From positions 2,232,001-2,296,000 of the forward strand of contig NZ_CP117877.1 of NCBI RefSeq assembly GCF_028736115.1: a DNA stretch of 64,000 bases. The letters are read 5' to 3'. The notes under the pieces are model-generated. The model searched no databases. It saw nothing but the letters and a program-made list of their open reading frames with translations, and was not told the DNA's origin. This DNA comes from Mucilaginibacter sp. KACC 22063 (lineage in GTDB: Bacteria; Bacteroidota; Bacteroidia; Sphingobacteriales; Sphingobacteriaceae). This document shows, piece by piece, positions 17,720 to 25,357 of the stretch. Every line of letters starts with the position of its first letter. The first letter of the stretch is position 1. A program made the position numbers and the translations under genes.

Positions 17720-19527
17720 TTTAAAAATGCTTTAATCACTTTAGCCCGTTGTGTTCCATGGTTGATAAGGCGGTAACCGCCCGTAGCCGCAGGGATCACA
17801 AATGTTTCTGCATAGGCAAATGATTGTTCGGTTCCATCATCGGTTACAACTGTTACATTGGTGCCTTCTACCAGCATCAATACATGGTAGGTATTGTCCT
17901 GGTTTATCTGTATGGTATCATCAAATTCCAGCCGGTGAACATCATAGAAATGTTCTTTATGCGTAGGCAGATGGATGAGGGAATACTCAGAAGTTTCTTC
18001 TATAACTACCGGCTTCGAGATCAGTTCATCTTTTACAAGTTCGCCTTTACGATTGAAGTCAAGATTGTTAAAGGCATGTTCGATATTGATCGGTCGGGGT
18101 TTACCATCCAGATCAAGGCGCACCCAATCATACATTTTAAAAGTAAAAATGTAAGGGGTGGCACTGATCTCTAACACCAGATTACCTGCACCTGCGCTAT
18201 GAACAGTGCCGTTTGGTATTAAGAATAAGTCGTGTTTTTTGGCAGAATGTACCTGCACAAAGTCTTCAATTTCTAATACTTGCCCCGTATTCTGGCTTTT
18301 TTCTAATGCGGTACGATAAGTATCAGGCTCAATATTTTCCTGAAAGCCGAGATATACTGAAGCTTTTTCATCGCAATCTAAAATATAATAGGTTTCATCC
18401 TGGGTAATGGTTTCGCCAAAGTTTTCCTGTATATATTTAAGCCTTGGATGGCATTGTATAGACAGGTTGCCGCCTTTAAATGTGTCCAGAAAATCGAACC
18501 TGATCGGGAATTCAAAACCAAATGTTTCCGCGTGGCGACCCAATACATTTTCATGATTGCTGAACATCAGCATATCAAATGAAACCTCTAAAAGGTTATC
18601 GTCGCTTTGGAATACAATCCCGTTTTCGGGCACAATTAATTCAAAAGACCATGCTAAATTCACTACATCAGTATTCAGGTTGCTGATATGTTCCTTCATC
18701 CATTGTCCTCCCCATGCACCCGGCTCAAACCACGGCCTTACTCGGAATACAGAAGTACTAACGTGTTTAAGGCCGGCAAGCAAATCAGCCTGATGCATCC
18801 AATTTATGGTATCAAGCCACTGGGCGTCCGCAAATACAGAAATTTTATGAAGTATATCTTTTTTATGGTTGTTGAGTATTACCCAATCAACAAAATAAAA
18901 GCGCTTATACATCTGAAAAGGTTCGTCTGGCGCTGTAGCACCAAGATTATGGATACTGCCTGCCCGCATTCTGAACTGCAACTCATTTTTGGGCAGGTCT
19001 ATATAAATTATAGGGGCATCCCAATTTGATAATGCTGCCCCCGAACCGATGATGATATTTAGATCAAACGATTTATCAACGCTTTGCGAGAAAAGATTCT
19101 CTGTGAAAATGTCGGCTAATGCTAAGTTTGTCTTTGTTCCCCAAACCGAACGATGCTCACCAAGGAAGGGGCTAATCAGCTGATCAATTTCGTGCTCATG
19201 TTTAAAATAATCAGAAGTGTGAATCCAATTGACATTTAACCCTTTCTCTTGAAAATAACTTTGAAGGCTATCTTTTATACGATCCCAAAACACCCCAACA
19301 TAACCGTCGATAATAACAGCATTGCTCTGAGAAATGTAATCTGCTAATGATTCAAATCCGCTGAATATTTTACCAGAACCGATTTTAGCCGTAGGGTAAA
19401 TATTGTAGGTGCCCGCATTAGCAAGGGAAGACGGTAGCTGTGCAGGCATCAGAAATTGCTCTGTTTTTCTCAGTTGCAATTGTTGCTCAGCATGTATGGT
19501 CGGATCAAGATTGTATTTATCACTCAT
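17716..19527 (-). CDS. manA: Class I mannose-6-phosphate isomerase with extra N-terminal domain
   Basis: The C-terminal part (about residues 225-603) is a type I phosphomannose isomerase cupin: SIQCHP (Q358, H360), ETYYILD (E378) and PNGTVHS (H443) are the zinc ligands. It converts mannose-6-phosphate to fructose-6-phosphate in the cytoplasm. The first 220 or so residues are extra compared with a normal isomerase of about 320-400 residues. They read like a uridine-kinase-type fold (VIIDGYVGVFWDR, IHTSDYFK, IIYIDLPKNELQFRMRAG) but without a Walker A GKS/T, so ATP use is doubtful. It is the first gene of the mannan operon, with a promoter about 100 bp upstream, and overlaps the MFS gene by 4 nt. 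Confidence 0.9.
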   Translation of the reverse strand: MSDKYNLDPTIHAEQQLQLRKTEQFLMPAQLPSSLANAGTYNIYPTAKIGSGKIFSGFESLADYISQSNAVIIDGYVGVFWDRIKDSLQSYFQEKGLNVNWIHTSDYFKHEHEIDQLISPFLGEHRSVWGTKTNLALADIFTENLFSQSVDKSFDLNIIIGSGAALSNWDAPIIYIDLPKNELQFRMRAGSIHNLGATAPDEPFQMYKRFYFVDWVILNNHKKDILHKISVFADAQWLDTINWMHQADLLAGLKHVSTSVFRVRPWFEPGAWGGQWMKEHISNLNTDVVNLAWSFELIVPENGIVFQSDDNLLEVSFDMLMFSNHENVLGRHAETFGFEFPIRFDFLDTFKGGNLSIQCHPRLKYIQENFGETITQDETYYILDCDEKASVYLGFQENIEPDTYRTALEKSQNTGQVLEIEDFVQVHSAKKHDLFLIPNGTVHSAGAGNLVLEISATPYIFTFKMYDWVRLDLDGKPRPINIEHAFNNLDFNRKGELVKDELISKPVVIEETSEYSLIHLPTHKEHFYDVHRLEFDDTIQINQDNTYHVLMLVEGTNVTVVTDDGTEQSFAYAETFVIPAATGGYRLINHGTQRAKVIKAFLK

Positions 19528-19529
19528 AT

Positions 19530-19547
19530 GTTTATATGTTCATACAT
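19530..19547 (-). promoter_or_regulatory. Candidate GntR operator, copy 1 (mannan operon leader)
   Basis: Read on the minus strand this is ATGTATGAACATATAAAC. It matches the copy at 19623-19640 at 16 of 18 positions, in inverted orientation. It lies 3 bp before the isomerase start codon, between the predicted transcription start (about 19622) and the ATG, where a bound repressor would block elongation. Confidence 0.55.
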
Positions 19548-19622
19548 TTAATTTGTTACAGCATAGCGTCTGTTACAAAATTGTATTAAATAGTTATCGC
19601 TTGAAAAAAATGGTTTATAATT

Positions 19623-19640
19623 ATGTACAAACATATAAAC
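19623..19640 (+). promoter_or_regulatory. Candidate GntR operator, copy 2 (over the mannan operon -7 box)
   Basis: The sequence ATGTACAAACATATAAAC shares 16 of 18 bases with copy 1 (opposite strand). It covers the whole minus-strand -7 element of the mannan promoter (19635-19628), so binding here would exclude RNA polymerase. Confidence 0.55.
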
Positions 19641-19658
19641 AAAATAGATACATGCAAA
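19628..19658 (-). promoter_or_regulatory. Mannan operon promoter, TTTG-N19-TAnnTTTG
   Basis: On the minus strand TTTG (19658-19655) is followed after 19 nt by TATGTTTG (19635-19628), a full match to the Bacteroidota -33/-7 consensus. Expected start is near 19622, giving a leader of about 95 nt before the isomerase ATG; operator copy 1 lies within the leader. Confidence 0.65.
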
Positions 19659-19705
19659 TACTAACCACAAATATTTTTCTGAAGTTACAGATTAGGCACT
19701 TTAAT

Positions 19706-19723
19706 ATGTATGTACATTTGTAG
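19706..19723 (+). promoter_or_regulatory. Candidate GntR operator, copy 3, over the gntR -7 box
   Basis: ATGTATGTACATTTGTAG matches copy 1 at 13 of 18 positions and contains an 8-bp palindrome (19710-19717). It overlaps TACATTTG (19713-19720), a perfect plus-strand TAnnTTTG about 44 nt before the regulator's ATG. This suggests autoregulation. No -33 TTTG is seen at the standard distance. Confidence 0.5.
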
Positions 19724-19763
19724 GTAACGTGTAAGTTAACTATCATTGCATAGAAGATAATTG

Positions 19764-20492
19764 ATGAAATACGCTATTGATCATAAGAGCCCGGTCCCCC
19801 TACATGCACAGGCAGAAGAACTGTTAAGGAAACTTATTGCAGAAGAAGCTTACCAGAATGGCAAGTTGTTACCAAACGAAATTGAACTTGCCAAACTGCT
19901 GGCCATTTCCAGAAGCACACTTCGGCAGGCCATTAATAAGCTGGTTTATGAAGGCCTGCTTATTCGTAAAAAACGAATGGGAACTAAGGTTAACCAGTCT
20001 GTAGTAAGCTCAAAATCAAATAATTGGTTAAGCTTTTCGCAGGAAATGAAACTGCGTGGCATCACCATCAAGAATTTTGAACTTCATGTAACCTGGGAAC
20101 AGCCTGATGAGCAGCTGATCAGTTTTTTTGAGATTAAATCAGATAAAAAAATCCTGAAAATGGAACGTGTGCGGGGCAAGCCGGACGGGCCATTTGTTTA
20201 TTTTATATCTTACTTTCATCCGAGGGTTGGACTTACTGGAGACGAGGATTTTAAAAAACCGCTTTACGAAATGCTGGAGAACGAGCATGCAACCGTAGCT
20301 TCATTATCTAAAGAAGAGATCAGCGCCCATGCTGCAGATGAGGTAATTGCAGAAAAACTACAGATTAAAGTAGGCGACCCGGTATTGTTCAGAAAACGAT
20401 TTGTTTTTGACCAGGGAGAGCGGCCAATAGAATACAATTTAGGGTACTATAAAGCTGATAGCTTTGTATATACCGTAGAAAGCAGGCGATAG
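19764..20492 (+). CDS. GntR/HutC-family transcriptional regulator (UTRA effector domain)
   Basis: The 242-aa protein has an N-terminal winged helix of the GntR type (KSPVPLHAQAEELLRKLIAEE, then LLPNEIELAKLLAISRSTLRQAINKL with a following Gly-Thr wing) and a C-terminal UTRA domain (about residues 90-240) that in this family binds a small sugar or amino-acid effector. It is divergent from the mannan operon and shares a 230-bp control region with it. The expected role is repression of the operon until mannose or a phosphorylated sugar binds; the effector is inferred. The longest frame starts with TTG at 19761; the ATG at 19764 is preferred. Confidence 0.92.
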   Translation: MKYAIDHKSPVPLHAQAEELLRKLIAEEAYQNGKLLPNEIELAKLLAISRSTLRQAINKLVYEGLLIRKKRMGTKVNQSVVSSKSNNWLSFSQEMKLRGITIKNFELHVTWEQPDEQLISFFEIKSDKKILKMERVRGKPDGPFVYFISYFHPRVGLTGDEDFKKPLYEMLENEHATVASLSKEEISAHAADEVIAEKLQIKVGDPVLFRKRFVFDQGERPIEYNLGYYKADSFVYTVESRR

Positions 20493-20500
20493 CCTGTTTT
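20482..20500 (+). terminator. Short hairpin terminator over the gntR stop codon
   Basis: CAGGC (20483-20487) pairs with GCCTG (20492-20496) around GATA, followed by four T. The stem overlaps the TAG stop codon (20490-20492). It is weak by length. The next gene is on the opposite strand. Confidence 0.4.
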
Positions 20501-20628
20501 CTACTACTTAAAGAGGTTATTTAATCTTTTTAATTCTCTTTTATAATCATGCAATTCGTAACACCTTCCAGTTGTAGCTCGTAAAGGCGCTGTTGCGGGT
20601 GGAATATTTGATGTAAGTTTTTGATGTT

Positions 20629-21087
20629 TTAACTATCGGTTGTCCCTATGGAATAGATCACGCTTACAATTTTCCATTTGCCGTTCATTTTAATTATATG
20701 CCAAAACTCCTTTCCCTGGTTAGTCATTTTACCATCTTCGAGATAGCTATAATCAAAAACAACACTACCAATTACGTCATCATTTGTTATCCTGATATTC
20801 TTAAAAACTTCTTCCTGCTTTTCTTTGGCAGTCAGAAACTTATAGAAGTTATGATAGTTGCTAAAGTAGCAGTTCTTAAGGTTGACATTTCGATTCTTTA
20901 GTACCCCAGCCCACACAAAAGCTTCAGGGGTAAAAAGGTTAATGAATGTGGCAGAGTCCTTTTTAATAATACATTCTCTGAACTGACCGATAATGGTGTT
21001 GATTTCAGCCTTTTCCTTGTTAAATTTTTGCGCCTTTACTGTAGTTATTGAAAGCATTAAAAGAATTGCAATAATTACTCTATTCAT
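20629..21087 (-). CDS. Secreted NTF2/SnoaL-like protein (DUF4440-like)
   Basis: A signal peptide (MNRVIIAILLMLSITTVKAQ) is followed by a 130-residue domain with the NTF2-like pattern: an N-terminal helix INTIIGQFRECIIKKDSATFINLFTPEAFVWAG, then strands ending in GKEFWHIIKMNGKWKIVSVIYSIG. This fold serves as enzyme, binding protein or oligomer scaffold, and no catalytic residue can be named. The start overlaps the stop of the acyltransferase gene (ATGA), so the two are translated together. The function is unknown. Confidence 0.75.
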   Translation of the reverse strand: MNRVIIAILLMLSITTVKAQKFNKEKAEINTIIGQFRECIIKKDSATFINLFTPEAFVWAGVLKNRNVNLKNCYFSNYHNFYKFLTAKEKQEEVFKNIRITNDDVIGSVVFDYSYLEDGKMTNQGKEFWHIIKMNGKWKIVSVIYSIGTTDS

Positions 21088-22184
21088 GATTTTTGATATT
21101 TTAATAATTTGTTTTTGATGTTACGGAACGGGTGCTCAATGGCATAGCGATAAAATAGCCCTGCAATTAAGCATCCGATAAAGCAGGCGATCATTAATAA
21201 ATTTTCAGGAACGGCTGTATGTTTTAATGCTGATTGTATCATATGAATTATGCCTTTATGAGATAGATAGACTGCAAAAGATAGATCAGCCAGTTGGCGC
21301 GTCCATGAAAATGATAGCCTGCTAAGTAGAAATGATTTAGAAATGGCGGCAATAACCAGTAATCCGTAAGCCACTGCAACTAATGTAAATCCAAAAACAG
21401 AAGATGTTCCAGAAAACGGACTGCTAACCCAAAACGACAGGGCCAGCATAATTATCCCTGTAATAAAAAATAGAACTCCATTAGCATGCATAAACTTTTT
21501 GAAGGTTGCAGAATATTCATGAAGAAAACCAATGAGAACACCTATAGCTAATCCATCTAATCGAGTATGAGTAGGGTAATAAATATGCATGTACCATATT
21601 CTCCACACATCGTCAGACTGAAGAGCAGGTACTACAAAATGATTCCAAGAAAGAAACCTTAACAGGATGGAAGCTAAAATAAGTGCTAATAAAATGTATT
21701 TAAGTTGGTGTAATAAGCGTGTTTTCATAAAAAGAAGAAGCGTGAATGGAAGCAGCAGGTAAAACTGTTCTTCTATACATAATGACCATGCATGCGAGAA
21801 TGTACCCGCGTGTAAATTATCGAGGTTATAATTTTGTGTAAACGTTATAAACTTCCATAATGAGGGTAAAGCCTCTTTCTCTCTGAAAAATGGAAAGCAG
21901 AAATAAATAGCTACAGTAAAAGCAAATGGCGGAATGATTCTGAAAAATCTTTTGATAAAGAAGCTTTTTAGCCTGATTGTATCATGCAGTTTTATTTCCT
22001 TAAACAAATGGCTGGAAATTAAAAACCCGCTAAGCACGAAGAACAGATCAACGCCAGTCCAGCCATACACTCCTACGATATCAAGCCATCCTGGGTGATT
22101 GAAAGCACGGTAATGATATAACCAAACGAGCAGTATTGCTATTGCCCTTAAATGATCCAGTCCGTGTAATCTGTTTTCTTTCAT
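21084..22184 (-). CDS. Acyltransferase family 3 membrane protein (OafA-like)
   Basis: The 366-aa polytopic protein begins with the family signature GLDHLRAIAILLVWLYHY, followed by GWTGVDLFFVLSGFLISSHLF, FFIKRFFRIIPPF and SLCIEEQFYLLLPF. About ten membrane helices are visible. Members O-acylate sugars of cell-surface polysaccharides or other exported metabolites. No polysaccharide biosynthesis gene is adjacent, so the acceptor is unknown. It is translationally coupled to the NTF2-like gene and diverges from the LytS gene at 22363. Confidence 0.9.
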   Translation of the reverse strand: MKENRLHGLDHLRAIAILLVWLYHYRAFNHPGWLDIVGVYGWTGVDLFFVLSGFLISSHLFKEIKLHDTIRLKSFFIKRFFRIIPPFAFTVAIYFCFPFFREKEALPSLWKFITFTQNYNLDNLHAGTFSHAWSLCIEEQFYLLLPFTLLLFMKTRLLHQLKYILLALILASILLRFLSWNHFVVPALQSDDVWRIWYMHIYYPTHTRLDGLAIGVLIGFLHEYSATFKKFMHANGVLFFITGIIMLALSFWVSSPFSGTSSVFGFTLVAVAYGLLVIAAISKSFLLSRLSFSWTRQLADLSFAVYLSHKGIIHMIQSALKHTAVPENLLMIACFIGCLIAGLFYRYAIEHPFRNIKNKLLKYQKS

Positions 22185-22322
22185 GTTTCTGCAAAGCTTT
22201 TATAATATTTTGTACTAATTGTGAAGAAGTGTGTAAGCCATGTTTTAGAGGACGAGTGTCGCTTTAAGCCATTCATGTTTAAAATGAAGTTGTCTGTCCT
22301 AAAATCTTGTTGTATATGTTAA

Positions 22323-22357
22323 TTGCCGATACTAAAAGATGCTTATCATTAGCTTTG
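22323..22357 (+). promoter_or_regulatory. Candidate promoter of the first LytS/LytTR operon
   Basis: TAGCTTTG (22350-22357) matches TAnnTTTG. A TTG at 22323-22325 is 24 nt upstream, slightly too far. The box lies only 5 nt before the ATG at 22363 and inside the longer reading frame, which argues for the shorter start and for a very short or absent leader. Confidence 0.4.
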
Positions 22358-22362
22358 CAATT

Positions 22363-23421
22363 ATGAAAAAGAACCTTGACGGTAATACATTAAATGTACT
22401 TGTTTATCAGGTTATATTCTGGCTCGCTCTTTTTCTTTTTGGCATTGGGCAAGCTTATGATCACGCTAATACCGTGTCTTTAAAAGAAATAGCCATATAT
22501 AATGGCTGTCACCTGCTTTTTCAAATTATAAGTGCCAATATCATTTACCATTATTTGGTGGTATCCTTTTTTGAGCGCAAACAATATTTAGTGTTTTTAA
22601 TCAGTCTTGCTATTACCCTTTATTTGTTAGCCGTATTCAATCGTGTTTTTATTGTTTATGTGGCCGAACCTTTTTTTGTGCATGCATCGCAGGATGGTAT
22701 TACTTCGATTTTAACAGATCTGGATTACCTGAGTATTCATTATCTATTTCCTATTGTAACCTCATCGTTCATTTTCATTTGCTTTATGCACGTACTTAGG
22801 TACAAAAATGAGCGACAAAGTAATTTACAGTTGCAGAAGGAGAAGGCAGAGCTTGAGTTAAAAGTGTTGAAGTCGCGCCTTAATCCGCATTTTTTGTTCA
22901 ATACACTTAATAATATTTACTCGCTATCAGTTAACCATCCTGATAAAACACCTAATTACATTGCCGGCTTTGCCGAGATAATGGATCATGTAATTTACAA
23001 AGGGCCTCAAAAAATGATATTGGTAGATGAAGAGATTACTGCAATTCTACGTTTCATTGAACTGGAAGAACTTCGATATGGTAGTAAATTGAATGTGAAC
23101 AAGAAAATATCGTTGAACTTACAAAACCAAATACCGCCTTTACTTTATCTTTCACTGGTTGAAAATGCATTTAAACATGGTGGCCATAATGCTGATGGGA
23201 TATTCGATATAAATATTGAAATTGAGACGAACGCTACCGCCTCAATATTCAAAATAATAAACAGCAGTACCTTAAAACCAATAAATAACAAAACAGGCAT
23301 TGGCCTTAATAATACAGATGAGCAATTGCGGTTATATTATAAAAATAAGTACGTGTTAAAAGTTGAATCTGATAAGCAATGGTTCAGTGTAGAGATCGTT
23401 ACTCCTGCAAAAAATGATTAA
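22363..23421 (+). CDS. LytS/YehU-type sensor histidine kinase (pair 1)
   Basis: The 352-aa kinase has four predicted membrane helices, a short coiled segment, then the His_kinase domain with LNPHFLFNTLNNIYSL (phospho-acceptor His) and an HATPase with LVENAFKHG (N box) and GIGLNNTDEQLRLYY (G box). It phosphorylates the LytTR regulator that follows; the genes overlap by 8 bp. It precedes the RND efflux operon, so control of efflux is likely. A longer frame starts at 22339; 22363 is chosen because a -7 box lies inside the longer version and the protein then begins MKKNLDG. Confidence 0.9.
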   Translation: MKKNLDGNTLNVLVYQVIFWLALFLFGIGQAYDHANTVSLKEIAIYNGCHLLFQIISANIIYHYLVVSFFERKQYLVFLISLAITLYLLAVFNRVFIVYVAEPFFVHASQDGITSILTDLDYLSIHYLFPIVTSSFIFICFMHVLRYKNERQSNLQLQKEKAELELKVLKSRLNPHFLFNTLNNIYSLSVNHPDKTPNYIAGFAEIMDHVIYKGPQKMILVDEEITAILRFIELEELRYGSKLNVNKKISLNLQNQIPPLLYLSLVENAFKHGGHNADGIFDINIEIETNATASIFKIINSSTLKPINNKTGIGLNNTDEQLRLYYKNKYVLKVESDKQWFSVEIVTPAKND

Positions 23422-24100
23422 GTGTATCATAGTTGATGATGAGCCGCTGGCCATAGAATTACTGGAGAGCCATTTGAAAAAGGTAGATGGTTTCCAGCTT
23501 GTTGGTACTGCCCAAAATGCCATTGATGCCCACCGGATCTTGCAACAACAGCACGTTGACCTGATGTTTTTAGATATTCAGATGCCTGATTTAAGTGGCA
23601 TAGAATTAATGAAGTTGCTTGACAAAAAACCTAAAGTGATTTTTACAACGGCCTACCGTGAATTTGCTGTGGAAGGATTTGAGCTTGAGGCAGTAGACTA
23701 CATTTTAAAACCGATTACTTTTGAGCGCTTTTTTAAAGCAATAAACAAGTTGAAACGAGAGGTCGGTAATGACTTCGAAAATAGTATCATGATCAAATCT
23801 GAGGGTGTAAACAGAAAGATAAAAGTAGATGATATTATCTTTATAGAAAGCCAGGGCAACGATCTGAAACTTTGTGTTAACGGTGCCTTTTATTTTGTTA
23901 AAAATACGATTACTGAGTTTACAGAACGGCTTTCTAAATCAGGCTTTGTAAGAATTCACCGTTCCTTTATTTTTAATCCTTTTTATGTTACTGGTTACAA
24001 CAATGCTGAAATACTATTAGGTAACTATGCTGTTCCAATAGGGAAAAACTATAAGCAAGCATTTAATGACTTTGTTGTAAGTTATTCTAAAACCTTATAA
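23414..24100 (+). CDS. LytTR-family response regulator (pair 1)
   Basis: The 228-aa protein has a receiver domain with CIIVDDEPLA (acidic pocket), LMFLDIQMPD (phospho-acceptor Asp), TTAYREFAVEGFELEAVDYILKP, and a C-terminal LytTR DNA-binding domain (about residues 130-228; SGFVRIHRSFIFNP). It overlaps its kinase gene by 8 bp. The efflux adaptor gene follows after 144 bp in the same direction. LytTR proteins bind direct repeats; no convincing repeat pair was found in the 144-bp gap. Confidence 0.92.
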   Translation: MIKCIIVDDEPLAIELLESHLKKVDGFQLVGTAQNAIDAHRILQQQHVDLMFLDIQMPDLSGIELMKLLDKKPKVIFTTAYREFAVEGFELEAVDYILKPITFERFFKAINKLKREVGNDFENSIMIKSEGVNRKIKVDDIIFIESQGNDLKLCVNGAFYFVKNTITEFTERLSKSGFVRIHRSFIFNPFYVTGYNNAEILLGNYAVPIGKNYKQAFNDFVVSYSKTL

Positions 24101-24244
24101 GGCGCACCATTAAATTTTCTCGTTAAAGGTATCAATACTCAGCTTTGTTTCCTGTCACTTCAGTTGCTGATTAAGGCAACTCGGTCACATTTTATATAAA
24201 CTGCGTGCAATGTCTGGGCAGATTTGCATTAAAAGTAATGTAAA

Positions 24245-25336
24245 ATGTTCCGGGAGACGATAAAAAAACACTACAAAAAGCTGTTGCTGTTAAGCGTATT
24301 TGTCGCAGCAATTTTAGCTGTCATTTTTCAACTACGAAAAAATCAGGCAGATATTAAAACGGAGATCCGCGAAGAACTTAAACCTGTCGGTTACAATGCG
24401 GAAGCCATATTGGTTAAAGAAATACCAATTTCTAAAGCTTTTACCTATCGCGGTACGGTAGAGCCTATTAAAACAGTTATTCTAAGTGCAGAAAGCGATG
24501 GCAAAATCACGTATTCGGGTTTAGAGAACGGAAAATCGGTTAACAAGGGCGCAACGCTGCTTAAAGTAGATCGAACTATCCGGTCTTCATCTTACCGTTT
24601 AAGCCAGGATGCTTACACAAAAGCACAAAGCGATTACCTGAAATTAAGTGAACTTTTCAAATCCGGAAATGCTTCGGGTATGGAAGTTGAAAACGCAAAG
24701 CTAGCCATGCAGAATGCCGCTTCGCAATTGGCTGTCAGCCGTAAGCAGGTTGGCCAAACCACTGTGCTGTCTCCGGTTAACGGGATCATAGTTGACCGTA
24801 AAGTAAACCAGGGCGAATTTGTAAGCACAGGTACACAGATTGGCTCTGTTGCCTGTTTAGATTCTGTACGCATCACGGTTTTCGTAAAACAAGAACAGGT
24901 AGGTCAACTTAAAAGAGGCGATGCAGTATCGATTCAATCAGTTTCTTCACCTAACATTATAATCAAAGGACGCATTTACGCCGTTATTCCGGTTGCATCT
25001 GCCGCCAGTACTTACCCGGTTGAGATAAGATGCACCAATACAAAAGGCTTCGCTCTTATGGGCGGGATGAGCGTTGATGTCCAATTCAATCAGGGTACTA
25101 TTGCTAAAGTGCTGGCAGTACCCAGAACTTCGATCACCAAAATTGATACTAATAATGCGGTTTATGTTGTGCGTGGTAACAATTCGCCGGTACTTAGGCC
25201 GATAATTACGGGCAAGCCGGTTGGTACTTATCTCACGGTATCCAAAGGATTAAAAGCCGGCGATACTGTGCTGACCAAAGGGCAGCTTAATGTAGGTGCA
25301 GACAAAAAGCTGCAACAGGTTCACATCATCAACTAA
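24245..25336 (+). CDS. RND efflux periplasmic adaptor (membrane fusion protein)
   Basis: The 363-aa protein has one N-terminal membrane anchor (KLLLLSVFVAAILAVIF), a beta-barrel/lipoyl region with YRGTVEPIKTVILSAESDG and NGKSVNKGATLLKVD, a short alpha-hairpin (residues 120-165), the second lipoyl half TVLSPVNGIIVDRKVNQGEFV, and a membrane-proximal domain ending GLKAGDTVLTKGQLNVGAD. It links the inner-membrane pump to the outer-membrane channel. The pump gene follows after 21 bp. The hairpin is short, as in HAE/AcrA-like adaptors of Bacteroidota. The substrate is unknown. Confidence 0.93.
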   Translation: MFRETIKKHYKKLLLLSVFVAAILAVIFQLRKNQADIKTEIREELKPVGYNAEAILVKEIPISKAFTYRGTVEPIKTVILSAESDGKITYSGLENGKSVNKGATLLKVDRTIRSSSYRLSQDAYTKAQSDYLKLSELFKSGNASGMEVENAKLAMQNAASQLAVSRKQVGQTTVLSPVNGIIVDRKVNQGEFVSTGTQIGSVACLDSVRITVFVKQEQVGQLKRGDAVSIQSVSSPNIIIKGRIYAVIPVASAASTYPVEIRCTNTKGFALMGGMSVDVQFNQGTIAKVLAVPRTSITKIDTNNAVYVVRGNNSPVLRPIITGKPVGTYLTVSKGLKAGDTVLTKGQLNVGADKKLQQVHIIN

Positions 25337-25357
25337 TCACTTTTAAATCTATCTGTC

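Noticed and set aside
24101-24244. Possible LytTR binding repeats before the efflux adaptor
   Set aside because: Two CAG[AC]TTTG-like words occur but are one base off the -7 consensus and not spaced as a direct-repeat site.
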